64,000 bases of DNA from Streptomyces sp. NBC_01775 (GTDB lineage Bacteria; Actinomycetota; Actinomycetes; Streptomycetales; Streptomycetaceae), in NCBI RefSeq assembly GCF_035917675.1, contig NZ_CP109104.1:5208001-5272000 (forward strand), in the 5' to 3' direction. Both the position numbers and the translations under genes were made by a program. Below, piece by piece: positions 1 through 7,598 of this stretch. Positions within the stretch are counted from its first letter, which is position 1; each line of letters opens with the position of its first letter. Under the pieces are notes generated by a model that saw only the letters and a list, made by a program, of their open reading frames with translations, did not search any database and was not told the origin of the DNA.

Positions 1-155
1 AGCACGGCCACGGCCAGCCCGCCCGCGGCGGCCAGGACCCAGGCGAGGCGGCGCGCGAGCACGGCCCGGCGCGGGGTCCGCAGCGCGGCGGCCTCAGTGC
101 CGCTACCGCCGTGTGGCGCCCCGGCAGGGCTGGCGGTGGGCACGGCGGCAGGCAT
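1..155 (-). CDS. N-terminus of a membrane protein, cut by the window edge
   Basis: Only the first 51 codons are present, reading leftward from an ATG at 155. The peptide has a Pro/Ala/Gly-rich head of about 28 residues, then a basic stretch (RTPRRAVLARR) and the start of a hydrophobic helix (LAWVLAAAGGLAVAVL). That layout fits the first transmembrane helix of an integral membrane protein, perhaps a transporter permease, but too little is visible to assign a family. It is divergent from the HAD gene at 251. Confidence 0.55.
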   Translation of the reverse strand, partial: MPAAVPTASPAGAPHGGSGTEAAALRTPRRAVLARRLAWVLAAAGGLAVAV

Positions 156-250
156 CGCGTTCCTCGGTGCGTACGACGGGCGGGATCGCTGAAAGAGGCG
201 GAGCGGAGCAGGTAAGGCGGACCTAAGTGTAAGGCGTAGGGCAAGGCACA

Positions 251-1063
251 ATGATCGACATGGTTTCGCACGCTTCGTCCCCCACGACCTCCCCCACGAC
301 CCCCGGCACGGCGTCCCCCACGGCCCCTGGCCCGGAGTCCGCCACCGCCTCTCGCACGGCGTCCCCCTCCGAGCCCATTGAGGCTTCCCCCACGGCGGCA
401 CCCGTAGCCCCCCGCACGGCATCCTTCGACGCGGCCCGCGCGGCCGGTGCCCCGGGAACCCTGACCATCGGCTTCGACCTCGACATGACGCTGATCGACT
501 CCCGCCCCGGCATCCACGCGGCCTGGCGCAGGCTGTCCGCCGAGACCGGGGTGCGGGTCGACGCGGACCTGGTCGTCTCCCGGCTCGGCCCGCCGCTCAC
601 CCAGGAGCTGGCCCACTGGTTCGCCGAGGAGGACATCCCGGCAGCCGCCGAGCACTACCGCGCGCTGTACCCCGACTACGCGATCGAGCCGAGCCCCGCC
701 CTCGCGGGCGCCCGCGAGGCCTTCGCCGCCGTCCGGGAGGCGGGCGGACGCGCGCTCGTCGTCACCGCCAAGCACCGGCCCAGCGCCCAACTGCACCTGG
801 AACACCTGGGCATGGAACCCGACCTGCTCATAGGCGAACTCTGGGCCGAGGGCAAGGCGGAGGCCCTGGTCGAGCACCGCGCCGCCGCGTACGTCGGCGA
901 CCACGTGGGGGACGTGCGAGGAGCGCGCACGGCCGGAGTGGTCTCCGTCGCCGTCGCCACGGGACCGTGCTCGGAAGCGGAACTGACCGAGGCGGGCGCC
1001 GACATCGTCCTGCCCGACCTGACGGCCTTCCCCCGCTGGCTGCGGGAGTTCACACGCCCCTAG
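251..1063 (+). CDS. HAD-family hydrolase (phosphoglycolate phosphatase-like)
   Basis: Predicted cytoplasmic haloacid-dehalogenase-superfamily phosphatase of 270 aa. The nucleophile motif DLDMT lies at about residues 76-80, followed by a cap region, and the acidic motif GDHVGD is near residue 216. These are hallmarks of Mg-dependent phosphotransferases acting through an aspartyl-phosphate. About 68 residues ahead of the domain form a Pro/Thr/Ser/Ala-rich low-complexity tail, so either the true start lies further in or the tail is a species-specific extension. ATG 251 has only a weak AAGG upstream. The substrate cannot be told. The gene converges on a small membrane protein gene with a hairpin between them. 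Confidence 0.85.
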   Translation: MIDMVSHASSPTTSPTTPGTASPTAPGPESATASRTASPSEPIEASPTAAPVAPRTASFDAARAAGAPGTLTIGFDLDMTLIDSRPGIHAAWRRLSAETGVRVDADLVVSRLGPPLTQELAHWFAEEDIPAAAEHYRALYPDYAIEPSPALAGAREAFAAVREAGGRALVVTAKHRPSAQLHLEHLGMEPDLLIGELWAEGKAEALVEHRAAAYVGDHVGDVRGARTAGVVSVAVATGPCSEAELTEAGADIVLPDLTAFPRWLREFTRP

Positions 1064-1075
1064 GGGCCGGACTCA

Positions 1076-1101
1076 CGTGACCCCCCGGCCCGGGGGTCAC
1101 G
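1076..1101. terminator. Bidirectional hairpin terminator
   Basis: A perfect 10-bp stem (CGTGACCCCC / GGGGGTCACG) with a 6-nt loop sits between the converging HAD gene and the small membrane protein gene. There is no U-tract, which is normal for Streptomyces. Confidence 0.7.
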
Positions 1102-1119
1102 CCCCCTTGAGGCGCCGGT

Positions 1120-1353
1120 TCAAGCGCCCTCGGCGGCCCGACGCTGTGCCCTGGCCGTGCGGACGACCCCGGCGGCGGCCAGCGCGAATCCGGCGCCCAT
1201 CAGCATGCAGACGAAATAGGCGGGCGCCGGGAGCGGTGTGGTGCCCAGGAAGAGCGGAGCGACGGTGGCGAGCGTGGCCACCGCCCCGACCAGGGAGACG
1301 ATCCCGCCGATTCGTACGAGAAGATCACCGGCGGAGGGAGTTTCAGTGTTCAC
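1120..1353 (-). CDS. Small two-helix membrane protein, function unknown
   Basis: A 77-aa product starting at GTG 1353. A short polar head (MNTETPSAGDLLVR) is followed by two hydrophobic segments, at about 15-36 and 44-63, joined by a short Pro-containing loop, then a basic Arg-rich tail that should lie in the cytoplasm. No family is recognised. It is transcribed divergently from the cold-shock gene across a 271-nt intergenic region. Confidence 0.6.
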   Translation of the reverse strand: MNTETPSAGDLLVRIGGIVSLVGAVATLATVAPLFLGTTPLPAPAYFVCMLMGAGFALAAAGVVRTARAQRRAAEGA

Positions 1354-1440
1354 CCGCCCAGGGTAGATCGCACTGCGGGCGCTCTCCCAAACGGTGCGGG
1401 CGCTCTCTCAGCGGCACCGGGGGGTGCCCAAGAACCACTC

Positions 1441-1505
1441 GGTGGCACCTTGCCACCAGGGCGGGGGCCATTAACCTTGGTGGTAGCGGGTCTTTCGGCC
1501 CGCTC
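1441..1505 (+). promoter_or_regulatory. Hairpin-rich leader upstream of the cold-shock gene
   Basis: The 271 nt before the cold-shock gene contain GGTGGCA/TGCCACC (1441-1457, 3-nt loop), a CCACCA/TGGTGG pair, and AGCGGG/CCCGCT (1486-1505). Cold-shock mRNAs in other bacteria have long structured leaders. That this one is transcribed is an inference, because no promoter was identified. Confidence 0.35.
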
Positions 1506-1624
1506 GACTGCTCTTCAGGGGGGTTGGGGGGCCATCGCAGGCGACCTTCGCCCCAGTACAGCAGACCCATTTTCCAGTAGCCGCAGCCCGGTGCTTCCGG
1601 ACGAGTACGAGGACGAGGACAGAC

Positions 1625-2008
1625 GTGCCTACCGGCAAGGTCAAGTGGTTCAACAGCGAGAAGGGCTTCGGCTTTCTCTCCCGTGACGACGGCGGCGACG
1701 TCTTCGTGCACTCGTCAGTGCTCCCGGACGGCGTGGACGCGCTGAAGCCGGGCCAGCGCGTGGAGTTCGGCGTGGTCGCCGGACAGCGGGGTGACCAGGC
1801 GCTTTCCGTGACGATGCTGGACCCGGCCCCGTCCGTGGCTGCGGCGCAGCGCCGCAAGCCGGACGAGCTGGCCTCGATCGTGCAGGATCTGACGACGCTG
1901 CTTGACGGCGTCTCCCAGTCCCTGGAGCGCGGGCGCTACCCCGACAAGCAGCACGGCCACAAGATCGCCGGCTTGCTTCGCGCCGTCGCCGACCAGCTCG
2001 ACATCTAG
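1625..2008 (+). CDS. Cold-shock domain protein with C-terminal extension
   Basis: A 127-aa nucleic-acid-binding protein. Residues 1-66 form a cold-shock domain with both RNA-binding motifs visible: KGFGFL (13-18) and VFVH (26-29). Classic CspA-type proteins are about 67 aa. This one carries about 60 extra residues (from about 70) predicted to be helical and charged, a layout known in a second class of actinobacterial cold-shock proteins. GTG 1625 is the start because the CSD begins directly there (MPTGKVKWFN). It probably acts as an RNA chaperone, and the role of the tail is unknown. Confidence 0.92.
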   Translation: MPTGKVKWFNSEKGFGFLSRDDGGDVFVHSSVLPDGVDALKPGQRVEFGVVAGQRGDQALSVTMLDPAPSVAAAQRRKPDELASIVQDLTTLLDGVSQSLERGRYPDKQHGHKIAGLLRAVADQLDI

Positions 2009-2050
2009 TGCCGTGACCGGCAATGTTTGCCCGTCAAGGAGCGTCGTCGT

Positions 2051-2256
2051 GGGGGCACCGCCCGCGCGAGCGGAGCCGAGCGTGGGGGAGCGTGCGATCG
2101 CAAGGCGGCCGGAAGCCCTTGATCGGGGTCTCCTCTGCTCTGGGGGCACCTCCCGGCCGAAGGCCGGGGGAGGAGTTGAGAGCTTGGGGAAGGAGCTACC
2201 AGGGCTTTTGGCCAACGCCGCTGGGGGCACCCCCTGCTCGGAGAGCTTGGGGGAGT
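2051..2256 (+). repeat. Three copies of a dispersed GC-rich intergenic repeat
   Basis: The 374-nt gap between the cold-shock gene and mqnD holds no gene. It carries three related blocks beginning GGGGGCACC and ending in a GGGGGAG-like run (about 2051-2090, 2142-2193, 2223-2256). The second contains the hairpin CCCGGCC-GAA-GGCCGGG. Relatives occur in this window near 27,980, 35,490, 39,730 and 59,340. They probably also serve as terminators for the genes converging here. Confidence 0.6.
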
Positions 2257-2382
2257 GCGTGCCGGGCGGCGCGACAGGGCAAAGCTTGCCGGGAGGGGCA
2301 CTAGGGACTCCACGCTGGTCCAGGGGCGCCACGCTCCACGTCCGGGGAGAGACCGGCAGGGGGAGGGGATCCCAGGAGGGGA

Positions 2383-3297
2383 TCAGGGAAAGCTGAGCGC
2401 GTCCGGGCCGAGGGGCGGTACGAGCCCCTCGGCCGCCGCGCGGCTGAGCAGCCCGCGCACCGCCGCGTAGCCGTCCTCGCCCAGCTCCTCGGTGAACTCG
2501 TTGACGTACAGCCCGATGTGCTGCTCGGCCACCGCCGGGTCCATCTCCTGGGAGTGCGCCAGCACATAGGGCCGCGAGATCTCGGGGTCCTTCCAGGCCG
2601 TCCGCACCGAGGTGCTGATCGTCGCCGCCAGCTCGCGCAGCTTCTTCTCGCCCAGCGAGCGCTTGGCGATGATCGCGCCCAGCGGGATCGGCAAGCCGGT
2701 GGTGGACTCCCAGTGCTCGCCCATGTCGGCGAGGCTGTGCAGGCCGTAGTCCTGGTAGGTGAAGCGGGCCTCGTGGATGACGAGTCCGGCGTCGACCTCG
2801 CCGTCGCGGACCGCCGGCATGATCTCGTGGAACGGCAGCACGACGATCTCGCCGACGCCGTCGGGCACCTCGGCGGCGGCCCACAGCCGGAAGAGCAGAT
2901 ACGCGGTCGAGCGCTCGCTCGGCACCGCCACGCGCTTGCCGCTCAGCGCCTTCGCCTCGCCCGCCTCGCGCGTGAGCACCAGCGGGCCGCAGCCGCGTCC
3001 GAGGGCGCCGCCGCAGGGGAGCAGGGCGTACTCCTCCAGCACCCACGGCAGGACCGCGTACGACACCTTCAGCACGTCCAACTCCCCGCGCTCGGCCATC
3101 CCGTTGGTGAGGTCGATGTCCGCGAACGTGACCTCGGGCGCCGCCGCGCCGGGCACGCGGCCGTGCACCCACGCGTCGAAGACGAACGTGTCGTTCGGGC
3201 AGGGCGAAAAGGCGATGGAGAGGGGGCGGGGGGCGGTGTCTGTGTCCCTGACTGTGTCCATGGCTGTGTTCATGGCTCCGTTCACGACTGTGTTCAT
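2383..3297 (-). CDS. mqnD: 1,4-dihydroxy-6-naphthoate synthase (futalosine pathway)
   Basis: MqnD converts cyclic dehypoxanthine futalosine to 1,4-dihydroxy-6-naphthoate in the futalosine route to menaquinone. The product (304 aa from ATG 3297) shows the periplasmic-binding-protein-like fold typical of the family, with the signature IAFSPCPNDTFVFDAW near residue 27. LKVSYAVLPWV and GCGPLVL follow. The gene lies 20 nt after mqnB on the same strand, the order known in S. coelicolor (SCO4327-SCO4326). The start is uncertain: ATGs at 3297, 3273 and 3261 lie in a repetitive Met-Asn-Thr-rich head that family members lack. Confidence 0.93.
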   Translation of the reverse strand: MNTVVNGAMNTAMDTVRDTDTAPRPLSIAFSPCPNDTFVFDAWVHGRVPGAAAPEVTFADIDLTNGMAERGELDVLKVSYAVLPWVLEEYALLPCGGALGRGCGPLVLTREAGEAKALSGKRVAVPSERSTAYLLFRLWAAAEVPDGVGEIVVLPFHEIMPAVRDGEVDAGLVIHEARFTYQDYGLHSLADMGEHWESTTGLPIPLGAIIAKRSLGEKKLRELAATISTSVRTAWKDPEISRPYVLAHSQEMDPAVAEQHIGLYVNEFTEELGEDGYAAVRGLLSRAAAEGLVPPLGPDALSFP

Positions 3298-3317
3298 GAC
3301 TGCGGGGGGCCTGCCCC

Positions 3318-3968
3318 TTACCGGGTGAGCTTGCCGAAGGCGGTCGTGAGCGCGGCGAGCGCCTCCGGGATACGCCACGCCGCGCGGTCGCGGGGCCCGA
3401 CGGCGTTGGAGACCGCACGGATCTCCATGACGGGCACCCCGTGCGCGGCGGCGGCCTCGGCGACACCGAAGCCCTCCATCGCCTCCGCCGCAGCGCCCGG
3501 ATACCGCTCCAGCAGGAGCGCGGCGTGCTCTTGGGTGCCGGTGGCGGTGGAGACGGTCAGCACGGGGCCCGTGCGCGCGCCGGTCGCCTCGGCGGCGGCC
3601 CGTACGAGGTCCTCGGGGGGATGGTGCGCGGAGGTGCCGAAGCCCAGCTCCGCGACGGACGCGAACCCCGTCGGGGTCTGCGCGCCCAGATCGGCCGCCA
3701 CGATGCGGTCGGCGATCACCGTGTCGCCGAGCGCGATGCCGCCGGCCGCGAAGCCGCCGCCGATTCCGGCCGAGACGACCAGGTCGTACGGCCGGCCCTC
3801 GTACGCGGCCGTCACCAGCGCGGTCGCCGTCCCGGCGCCGGCCGCGCCGGGGCCTACGCCCACGGCTGTGACGTCGGCACCGGGCGCCGCCCGTTCGACG
3901 GCCTCCCGCTCGGCGGCCACGGCCACGACGACGAGCACCCGTCCGAATGTTTCCAGCACGCGCCACAC
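3318..3968 (-). CDS. mqnB: Futalosine hydrolase
   Basis: MqnB cleaves futalosine to hypoxanthine and dehypoxanthine futalosine, an early step of the alternative menaquinone pathway in the cytoplasm. The 216-aa protein has the purine-nucleosidase/PNP-family landmarks: the GVGPGAAGAGTAT segment near 37, SAGIGGGF near 66 and the active-site region AAEAMEGFGVAEA near 156. GTG 3968 is the longest start, and a shorter one just before VLVVVAVAAERE is possible. It is immediately upstream of mqnD, with which it should be co-transcribed. Confidence 0.93.
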   Translation of the reverse strand: MWRVLETFGRVLVVVAVAAEREAVERAAPGADVTAVGVGPGAAGAGTATALVTAAYEGRPYDLVVSAGIGGGFAAGGIALGDTVIADRIVAADLGAQTPTGFASVAELGFGTSAHHPPEDLVRAAAEATGARTGPVLTVSTATGTQEHAALLLERYPGAAAEAMEGFGVAEAAAAHGVPVMEIRAVSNAVGPRDRAAWRIPEALAALTTAFGKLTR

Positions 3969-4168
3969 CTCCGGCGGCCCATTCTCCGCGTTGCCGACTC
4001 CCGCCTCGATGGCACCCCCCGCGTCAGTGGTGGGGCCGCGCCGCCTTGTTTCCGCCGCCTCCCGTTCCCGCCGCGATGACGGCTGGGGCCCGCCTCCCTT
4101 TCCGCCGCAACGGTGGCGCGCTACGACGGACAGGGTCCGGCGGAAGGGCCGACGGCCGAGGCCGGTTC

Positions 4169-4205
4169 GGCACCGCCGGTCCGCGCCGTGGGGCGTCTCG
4201 CCGTC
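4169..4205. repeat. Single copy of the 17.2-kb repeat family
   Basis: The intergenic 3969-4260 region contains no gene. It contains a 37-nt block starting GGCACCGCCGGTCCGCGCCG that is almost identical over its first 22 nt to the repeat units at 17162 and 17288, so this element is dispersed. Confidence 0.55.
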
Positions 4206-4260
4206 ACGGCGGGAAAAGGGGGTGCGGTCGGGAAGGGGTGCGCGGCGGGGCGAAAGGGCG

Positions 4261-4755
4261 TCAGTCCGTGGTGGTGCTCTTCAGAGTGAAGTGCCAGATG
4301 CCCTTGAAGTCGCCGCCGGAGGTTTCCACGATGCTGATCTGGACGCTCTTCTTCGGCGCCGAGGGCTGCCCCTGCGCCGACTGGCTCTGGAAGAACGCCT
4401 CGCCGGGGAGGGAGTAGTAGGTCTTCTTGACCGGTTCGGGCAGCGCGGGCTTGCCGTCGACGAGGACGAGCCAGCCGTGGTCGCCCGTCTCCGGGTCGAC
4501 TCCGAGGCGGAGCTTGTCGCCCGTGCTGACGGAGACCGTCTTGTCGGCCTTCTTGCTGAGGCACTTGCGGACCTCGGCCTGCGGGAGCGCCTTGCCGTCG
4601 TCGTAGCAGGCGGCCTCGGTGGTCACCGAGTCGCTGCCGACCGTCGCGGTCACCATCGGGGTCGGCTTGTCGCACGCCGAGAGGGCGACGAGGCCGAGCG
4701 AGGCGGCACCGAGGGCGGTGGCGGTGCGCACGCCCCGCCGCGACTGTGACGACAT
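4261..4755 (-). CDS. DUF2771-type lipoprotein
   Basis: Predicted exported lipoprotein, 164 aa from ATG 4755. That ATG has GGAG 6 nt upstream, whereas the upstream ATG at 4782 has no ribosome-binding site. A basic n-region (SSQSRRGVRT), a hydrophobic stretch and the lipobox LSAC are followed by a beta-rich domain. The composition and position beside futalosine hydrolase match the DUF2771 family of actinobacteria, whose function is unknown. It lies 53 nt after the MFS gene on the same strand and may be co-transcribed with it. Confidence 0.75.
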   Translation of the reverse strand: MSSQSRRGVRTATALGAASLGLVALSACDKPTPMVTATVGSDSVTTEAACYDDGKALPQAEVRKCLSKKADKTVSVSTGDKLRLGVDPETGDHGWLVLVDGKPALPEPVKKTYYSLPGEAFFQSQSAQGQPSAPKKSVQISIVETSGGDFKGIWHFTLKSTTTD

Positions 4756-4808
4756 GCGGCTCCGCCGCGTGAGCTTGCTCATGCGGGCAGGCTACCGGGC
4801 GGTTCCGG

Positions 4809-6239
4809 TCAGGCGACGCGGGGGTGCGGCGTGCCGCGGCGGGCGGCGACGAGCAGCCCTCGTACGGCCGTGAGCACACCGGCGGCCACCAGCCCGGCCG
4901 CCACGGCCATGCCCAGGCGGCCGACGAGGGGGAGGGCGATGCCGATGGCGCCCCCCGCGACCCAGGACATCTGCATCAGCGTCTCCGAGCGCGCGAAGGC
5001 GGAGGTGCGGACCTCTTCGGGCATGTCGCGCTGGATGAGCGCGTCCAGCGACAGCTTGCCGAGCGCCTGCACGATGCCCGCCGTCGCGGCGACGGCGGTC
5101 ACGGCGACCGCGCCGTAGAAGGCCGCAGCGACGATGGTGGCGGCGAGCGCGCACAACAGGACGCAGGTGATGATCAGTTCGGGCCCACGGCTGCGCAGCA
5201 GCGCGCCGAGCGCGGTGCCCAGCGCGTTTCCGGCGCCGGCCGCGACGCCCGCCAGGCCGAGGGAGACGGCGGCCGACAGCCCGCCCAGCGGGTGCTCGCG
5301 CAGCAGGAAGGCGAGGAAGAAGGTGAGGAACCCGGACAGCGCGCGCAGCGAGGAGTTCGCGAACAGCGCGCTGAGCACCGAGGAGCCGACGGTCCGCAGC
5401 CCGGGCCGCCGCTCCGGCCGGTCCTGGCTGCGGGTCTGCTCCCGGGCCCGCTCCTGGCGGTTGGTCCGCTCCCGGCCCCGAGCCCGCTCCCGGCCCCGGG
5501 CCCGCTCCCGGCCCCGCCCGCGTGGCGCGTCGCGTACGAGGTGCGCGGGGCGCTCCCCCTTCGCGGAGTCGACCTTGTGGTCGAGGGAGAAGGAGAGGAA
5601 GGTGCCGACGATGAACACGGCGAAGGCGCCGTACAGCGGCCACTTGGCACCCAGCGCGTGCAGCCCCGCACCGGCGGGCGCCGCGGCGCCGGTGGCCAGC
5701 AGCCCGGCGAGGGTCACCCGGGAGTTGGCCTTTACGAGTGAGATACGCGGCGGCAGCAGCCTCGGTACCACGGCCGAGCGCACCACGCCGTACGCCTTGG
5801 AGGACACCAGTACGCCCAGCGCCGCCGGGTACAGCTCCAGGCCGCCGGTGGCCACGGCGGTCGCCATCGTCAGCGCCAGCAGCGCGCGGGCCAGCATCGC
5901 CGCGGCCATCGCCGCGCGCCGGCCGTGCGGTACGCGGTCGAGCAGCGGGCCGATCACGGGCGCGAGGATCGCGAAGGGCGCCATCGTCACCGCGAGGTAC
6001 AGCGCGACGCGGCCTCGTGCCTCCCCCGTGGGGACGGAGAAGAAGACCGTCGAGGCGAGTGCCACGGTGATGAGCATGTCGCCCGCCGAGTTGACGGCGT
6101 GCAGTTCGATGAGCTTGCCGAGGCCGGACTCGCCCGCGCCTTCCGCGTGGGTGGCGCGGCGGATGCGGCGCGCCACCGCGGCCGGTGGCCGGCTGAGGGC
6201 GCGTGCGACACGGCGGAGCCCGCTGGGTTTCCCGGGCAT
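4809..6239 (-). CDS. MFS transporter with an Arg-rich central loop
   Basis: A 476-aa multi-pass membrane protein of the major facilitator superfamily, with about 12 hydrophobic segments. The first half (LIELHAVNSAGDML, then GPLLDRVPHGRRAA between helices 2 and 3) and second half (MPEEVRTSAFARSETLMQM) read as an uncharacterised actinobacterial MFS subgroup. The cytoplasmic loop between the halves (about residues 235-285) is a run of RGRERA-type repeats, far more basic than usual. ATG 6239 is used here, and an in-frame GTG at 6251 is equally possible. The substrate is unknown. Confidence 0.85.
   Translation of the reverse strand: MPGKPSGLRRVARALSRPPAAVARRIRRATHAEGAGESGLGKLIELHAVNSAGDMLITVALASTVFFSVPTGEARGRVALYLAVTMAPFAILAPVIGPLLDRVPHGRRAAMAAAMLARALLALTMATAVATGGLELYPAALGVLVSSKAYGVVRSAVVPRLLPPRISLVKANSRVTLAGLLATGAAAPAGAGLHALGAKWPLYGAFAVFIVGTFLSFSLDHKVDSAKGERPAHLVRDAPRGRGRERARGRERARGRERTNRQERAREQTRSQDRPERRPGLRTVGSSVLSALFANSSLRALSGFLTFFLAFLLREHPLGGLSAAVSLGLAGVAAGAGNALGTALGALLRSRGPELIITCVLLCALAATIVAAAFYGAVAVTAVAATAGIVQALGKLSLDALIQRDMPEEVRTSAFARSETLMQMSWVAGGAIGIALPLVGRLGMAVAAGLVAAGVLTAVRGLLVAARRGTPHPRVA
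5460..5520 (-). repeat. In-gene tandem repeat encoding RGRERA units
   Basis: About 18-nt units (CGGCCCCGNGCCCGCTCC on the plus strand) are repeated roughly three times inside the MFS gene and encode RGRERA-RGRERA-RGRERT. The repeat keeps the reading frame and only lengthens the central cytoplasmic loop. Confidence 0.8.
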
Positions 6240-6518
6240 GTCGGGAGCCACGCCGTTCAGTGTGCCCCAGAAGCCGGGCCGGAAGCCGGTGGCGCGAGGG
6301 CCGCTGCGGCTGGCTGCGGATTCCTTCTCGGGGCCCGTGGGGTAGCGTGGGTGAACGGTGCGCACCGCACGGCCCCTTTGAGCGCGGGCGCGCGGACGTC
6401 GCAGCGGCCCCCCGGTCCCGCTCCGTCCCCGACCCCGCCCCTCCTTCTGTGGCCGTACGGGCAGCGCATGCCGACAACGGCGCGACGGCCTAGGAGAGAC
6501 GATTCTTGTGAGTGCTGC

Positions 6519-7475
6519 ATGAGTGCCGCGACGCGGAGTGCGACCCGTAGCGCGCGGAGCCGCCGCGCCCCCGACAAGCTGTGTGCCGAGGCCGTCGAGC
6601 TGGCCAGGGAGGCGGTCGAGGAGGCCGCCGACCCGGGAACGGTCGGTGAGTGGATCGAGGCCGTCGCCGACGAGGACCGAGTCGTCACTCACCTCTTCGA
6701 GGCCCGCATGTCCGGGTACCGGGGCTGGCGATGGGCTGTCACCGTCGCCCGCGCCTCCCGGGCCAAGAAGGTCACCGTCGACGAGTCGGTGCTGCTGCCC
6801 GGCGAGGACGCGCTGCTGGGCCCCGAGTGGGTGCCCTGGAGCGAGCGGCTGCGCCCCGGCGACCTGGGGCCCGGCGACCTGTTGCCGACCGAGGCCGAGG
6901 ATCCGCGCCTGGAGCCCGGCTTCCTGGGCGAGGACGTCCCGCCGCCCAACTCTCCCGTGGCCGACGAGGAGCTCCCGGTCCCAGGGCTGGAGCGGGTGGG
7001 TATCGGCTCCGTCGCCGACGAGCCCGGCATGGGGCGCAAGCGCGTCTTGTCGCGGGTGGGTCTGCACGAGGCGGCCGACCGCTGGGAGGAGTCCTACGGG
7101 CCCAAGACGCAGATGGCCCAGTCGGCGCCGGCGAACTGTGTGAGCTGCGGTTTCCTGGTGCCGGTCGCGGGCTCGCTGCGGCAGGCGTTCGGGATCTGCG
7201 CCAACGAGTTCAGCCCGGCCGACGGGCACGTGGTCTCCCTCGCCTACGGCTGCGGGGGCCACTCGGAGGCCGCCGTCATGCCGCGCCCGCCCCAGCCGCC
7301 GCCGCATGTGATCGACGAGACGCTCGCCGATCCCTTCACGCTCGCGGACCCGGCGCCGGGGGCGAACGGCGCCTCCTCAGCGGACGCCGTGAACGTCGAG
7401 GCCGGCGCCGAAGCGGCTGCGTCCGCCCGCGCGGACGCGGGAGCGGGCGCGCGCGAGGGCTCCACGGGCGAGTGA
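6519..7475 (+). CDS. DUF3027-family protein
   Basis: A 318-aa soluble protein resembling the actinobacterial DUF3027 family, function unknown. After a basic head (SATRSARSRRAPDKL) comes a conserved N-terminal part with VVTHLFEARMSGYRGWRWAVT, an acidic middle, and a Cys-bearing region near 206-242 (NCVSCGF, FGICAN, YGCGG) that could bind a metal. The last 70 residues are Ala/Gly-rich. ATG 6519 is the only in-frame start, but the best ribosome-binding site (GGAGA, 6493) is spaced for an out-of-frame GTG at 6508, which opens a 4-codon ORF ending in an ATGA overlap. Confidence 0.82.
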   Translation: MSAATRSATRSARSRRAPDKLCAEAVELAREAVEEAADPGTVGEWIEAVADEDRVVTHLFEARMSGYRGWRWAVTVARASRAKKVTVDESVLLPGEDALLGPEWVPWSERLRPGDLGPGDLLPTEAEDPRLEPGFLGEDVPPPNSPVADEELPVPGLERVGIGSVADEPGMGRKRVLSRVGLHEAADRWEESYGPKTQMAQSAPANCVSCGFLVPVAGSLRQAFGICANEFSPADGHVVSLAYGCGGHSEAAVMPRPPQPPPHVIDETLADPFTLADPAPGANGASSADAVNVEAGAEAAASARADAGAGAREGSTGE

Positions 7476-7598
7476 CGTAGCCTCTCCTGGCCGCAGGGCC
7501 ACCGCCGCACCGACCGACGGGCGTGGCCCCGCGCGGGCGGGGGACTCGGGCTCCCGTGAGGTGTCGGGACGGGACTCGTGGGTGAAGGAGCCGGTGAC

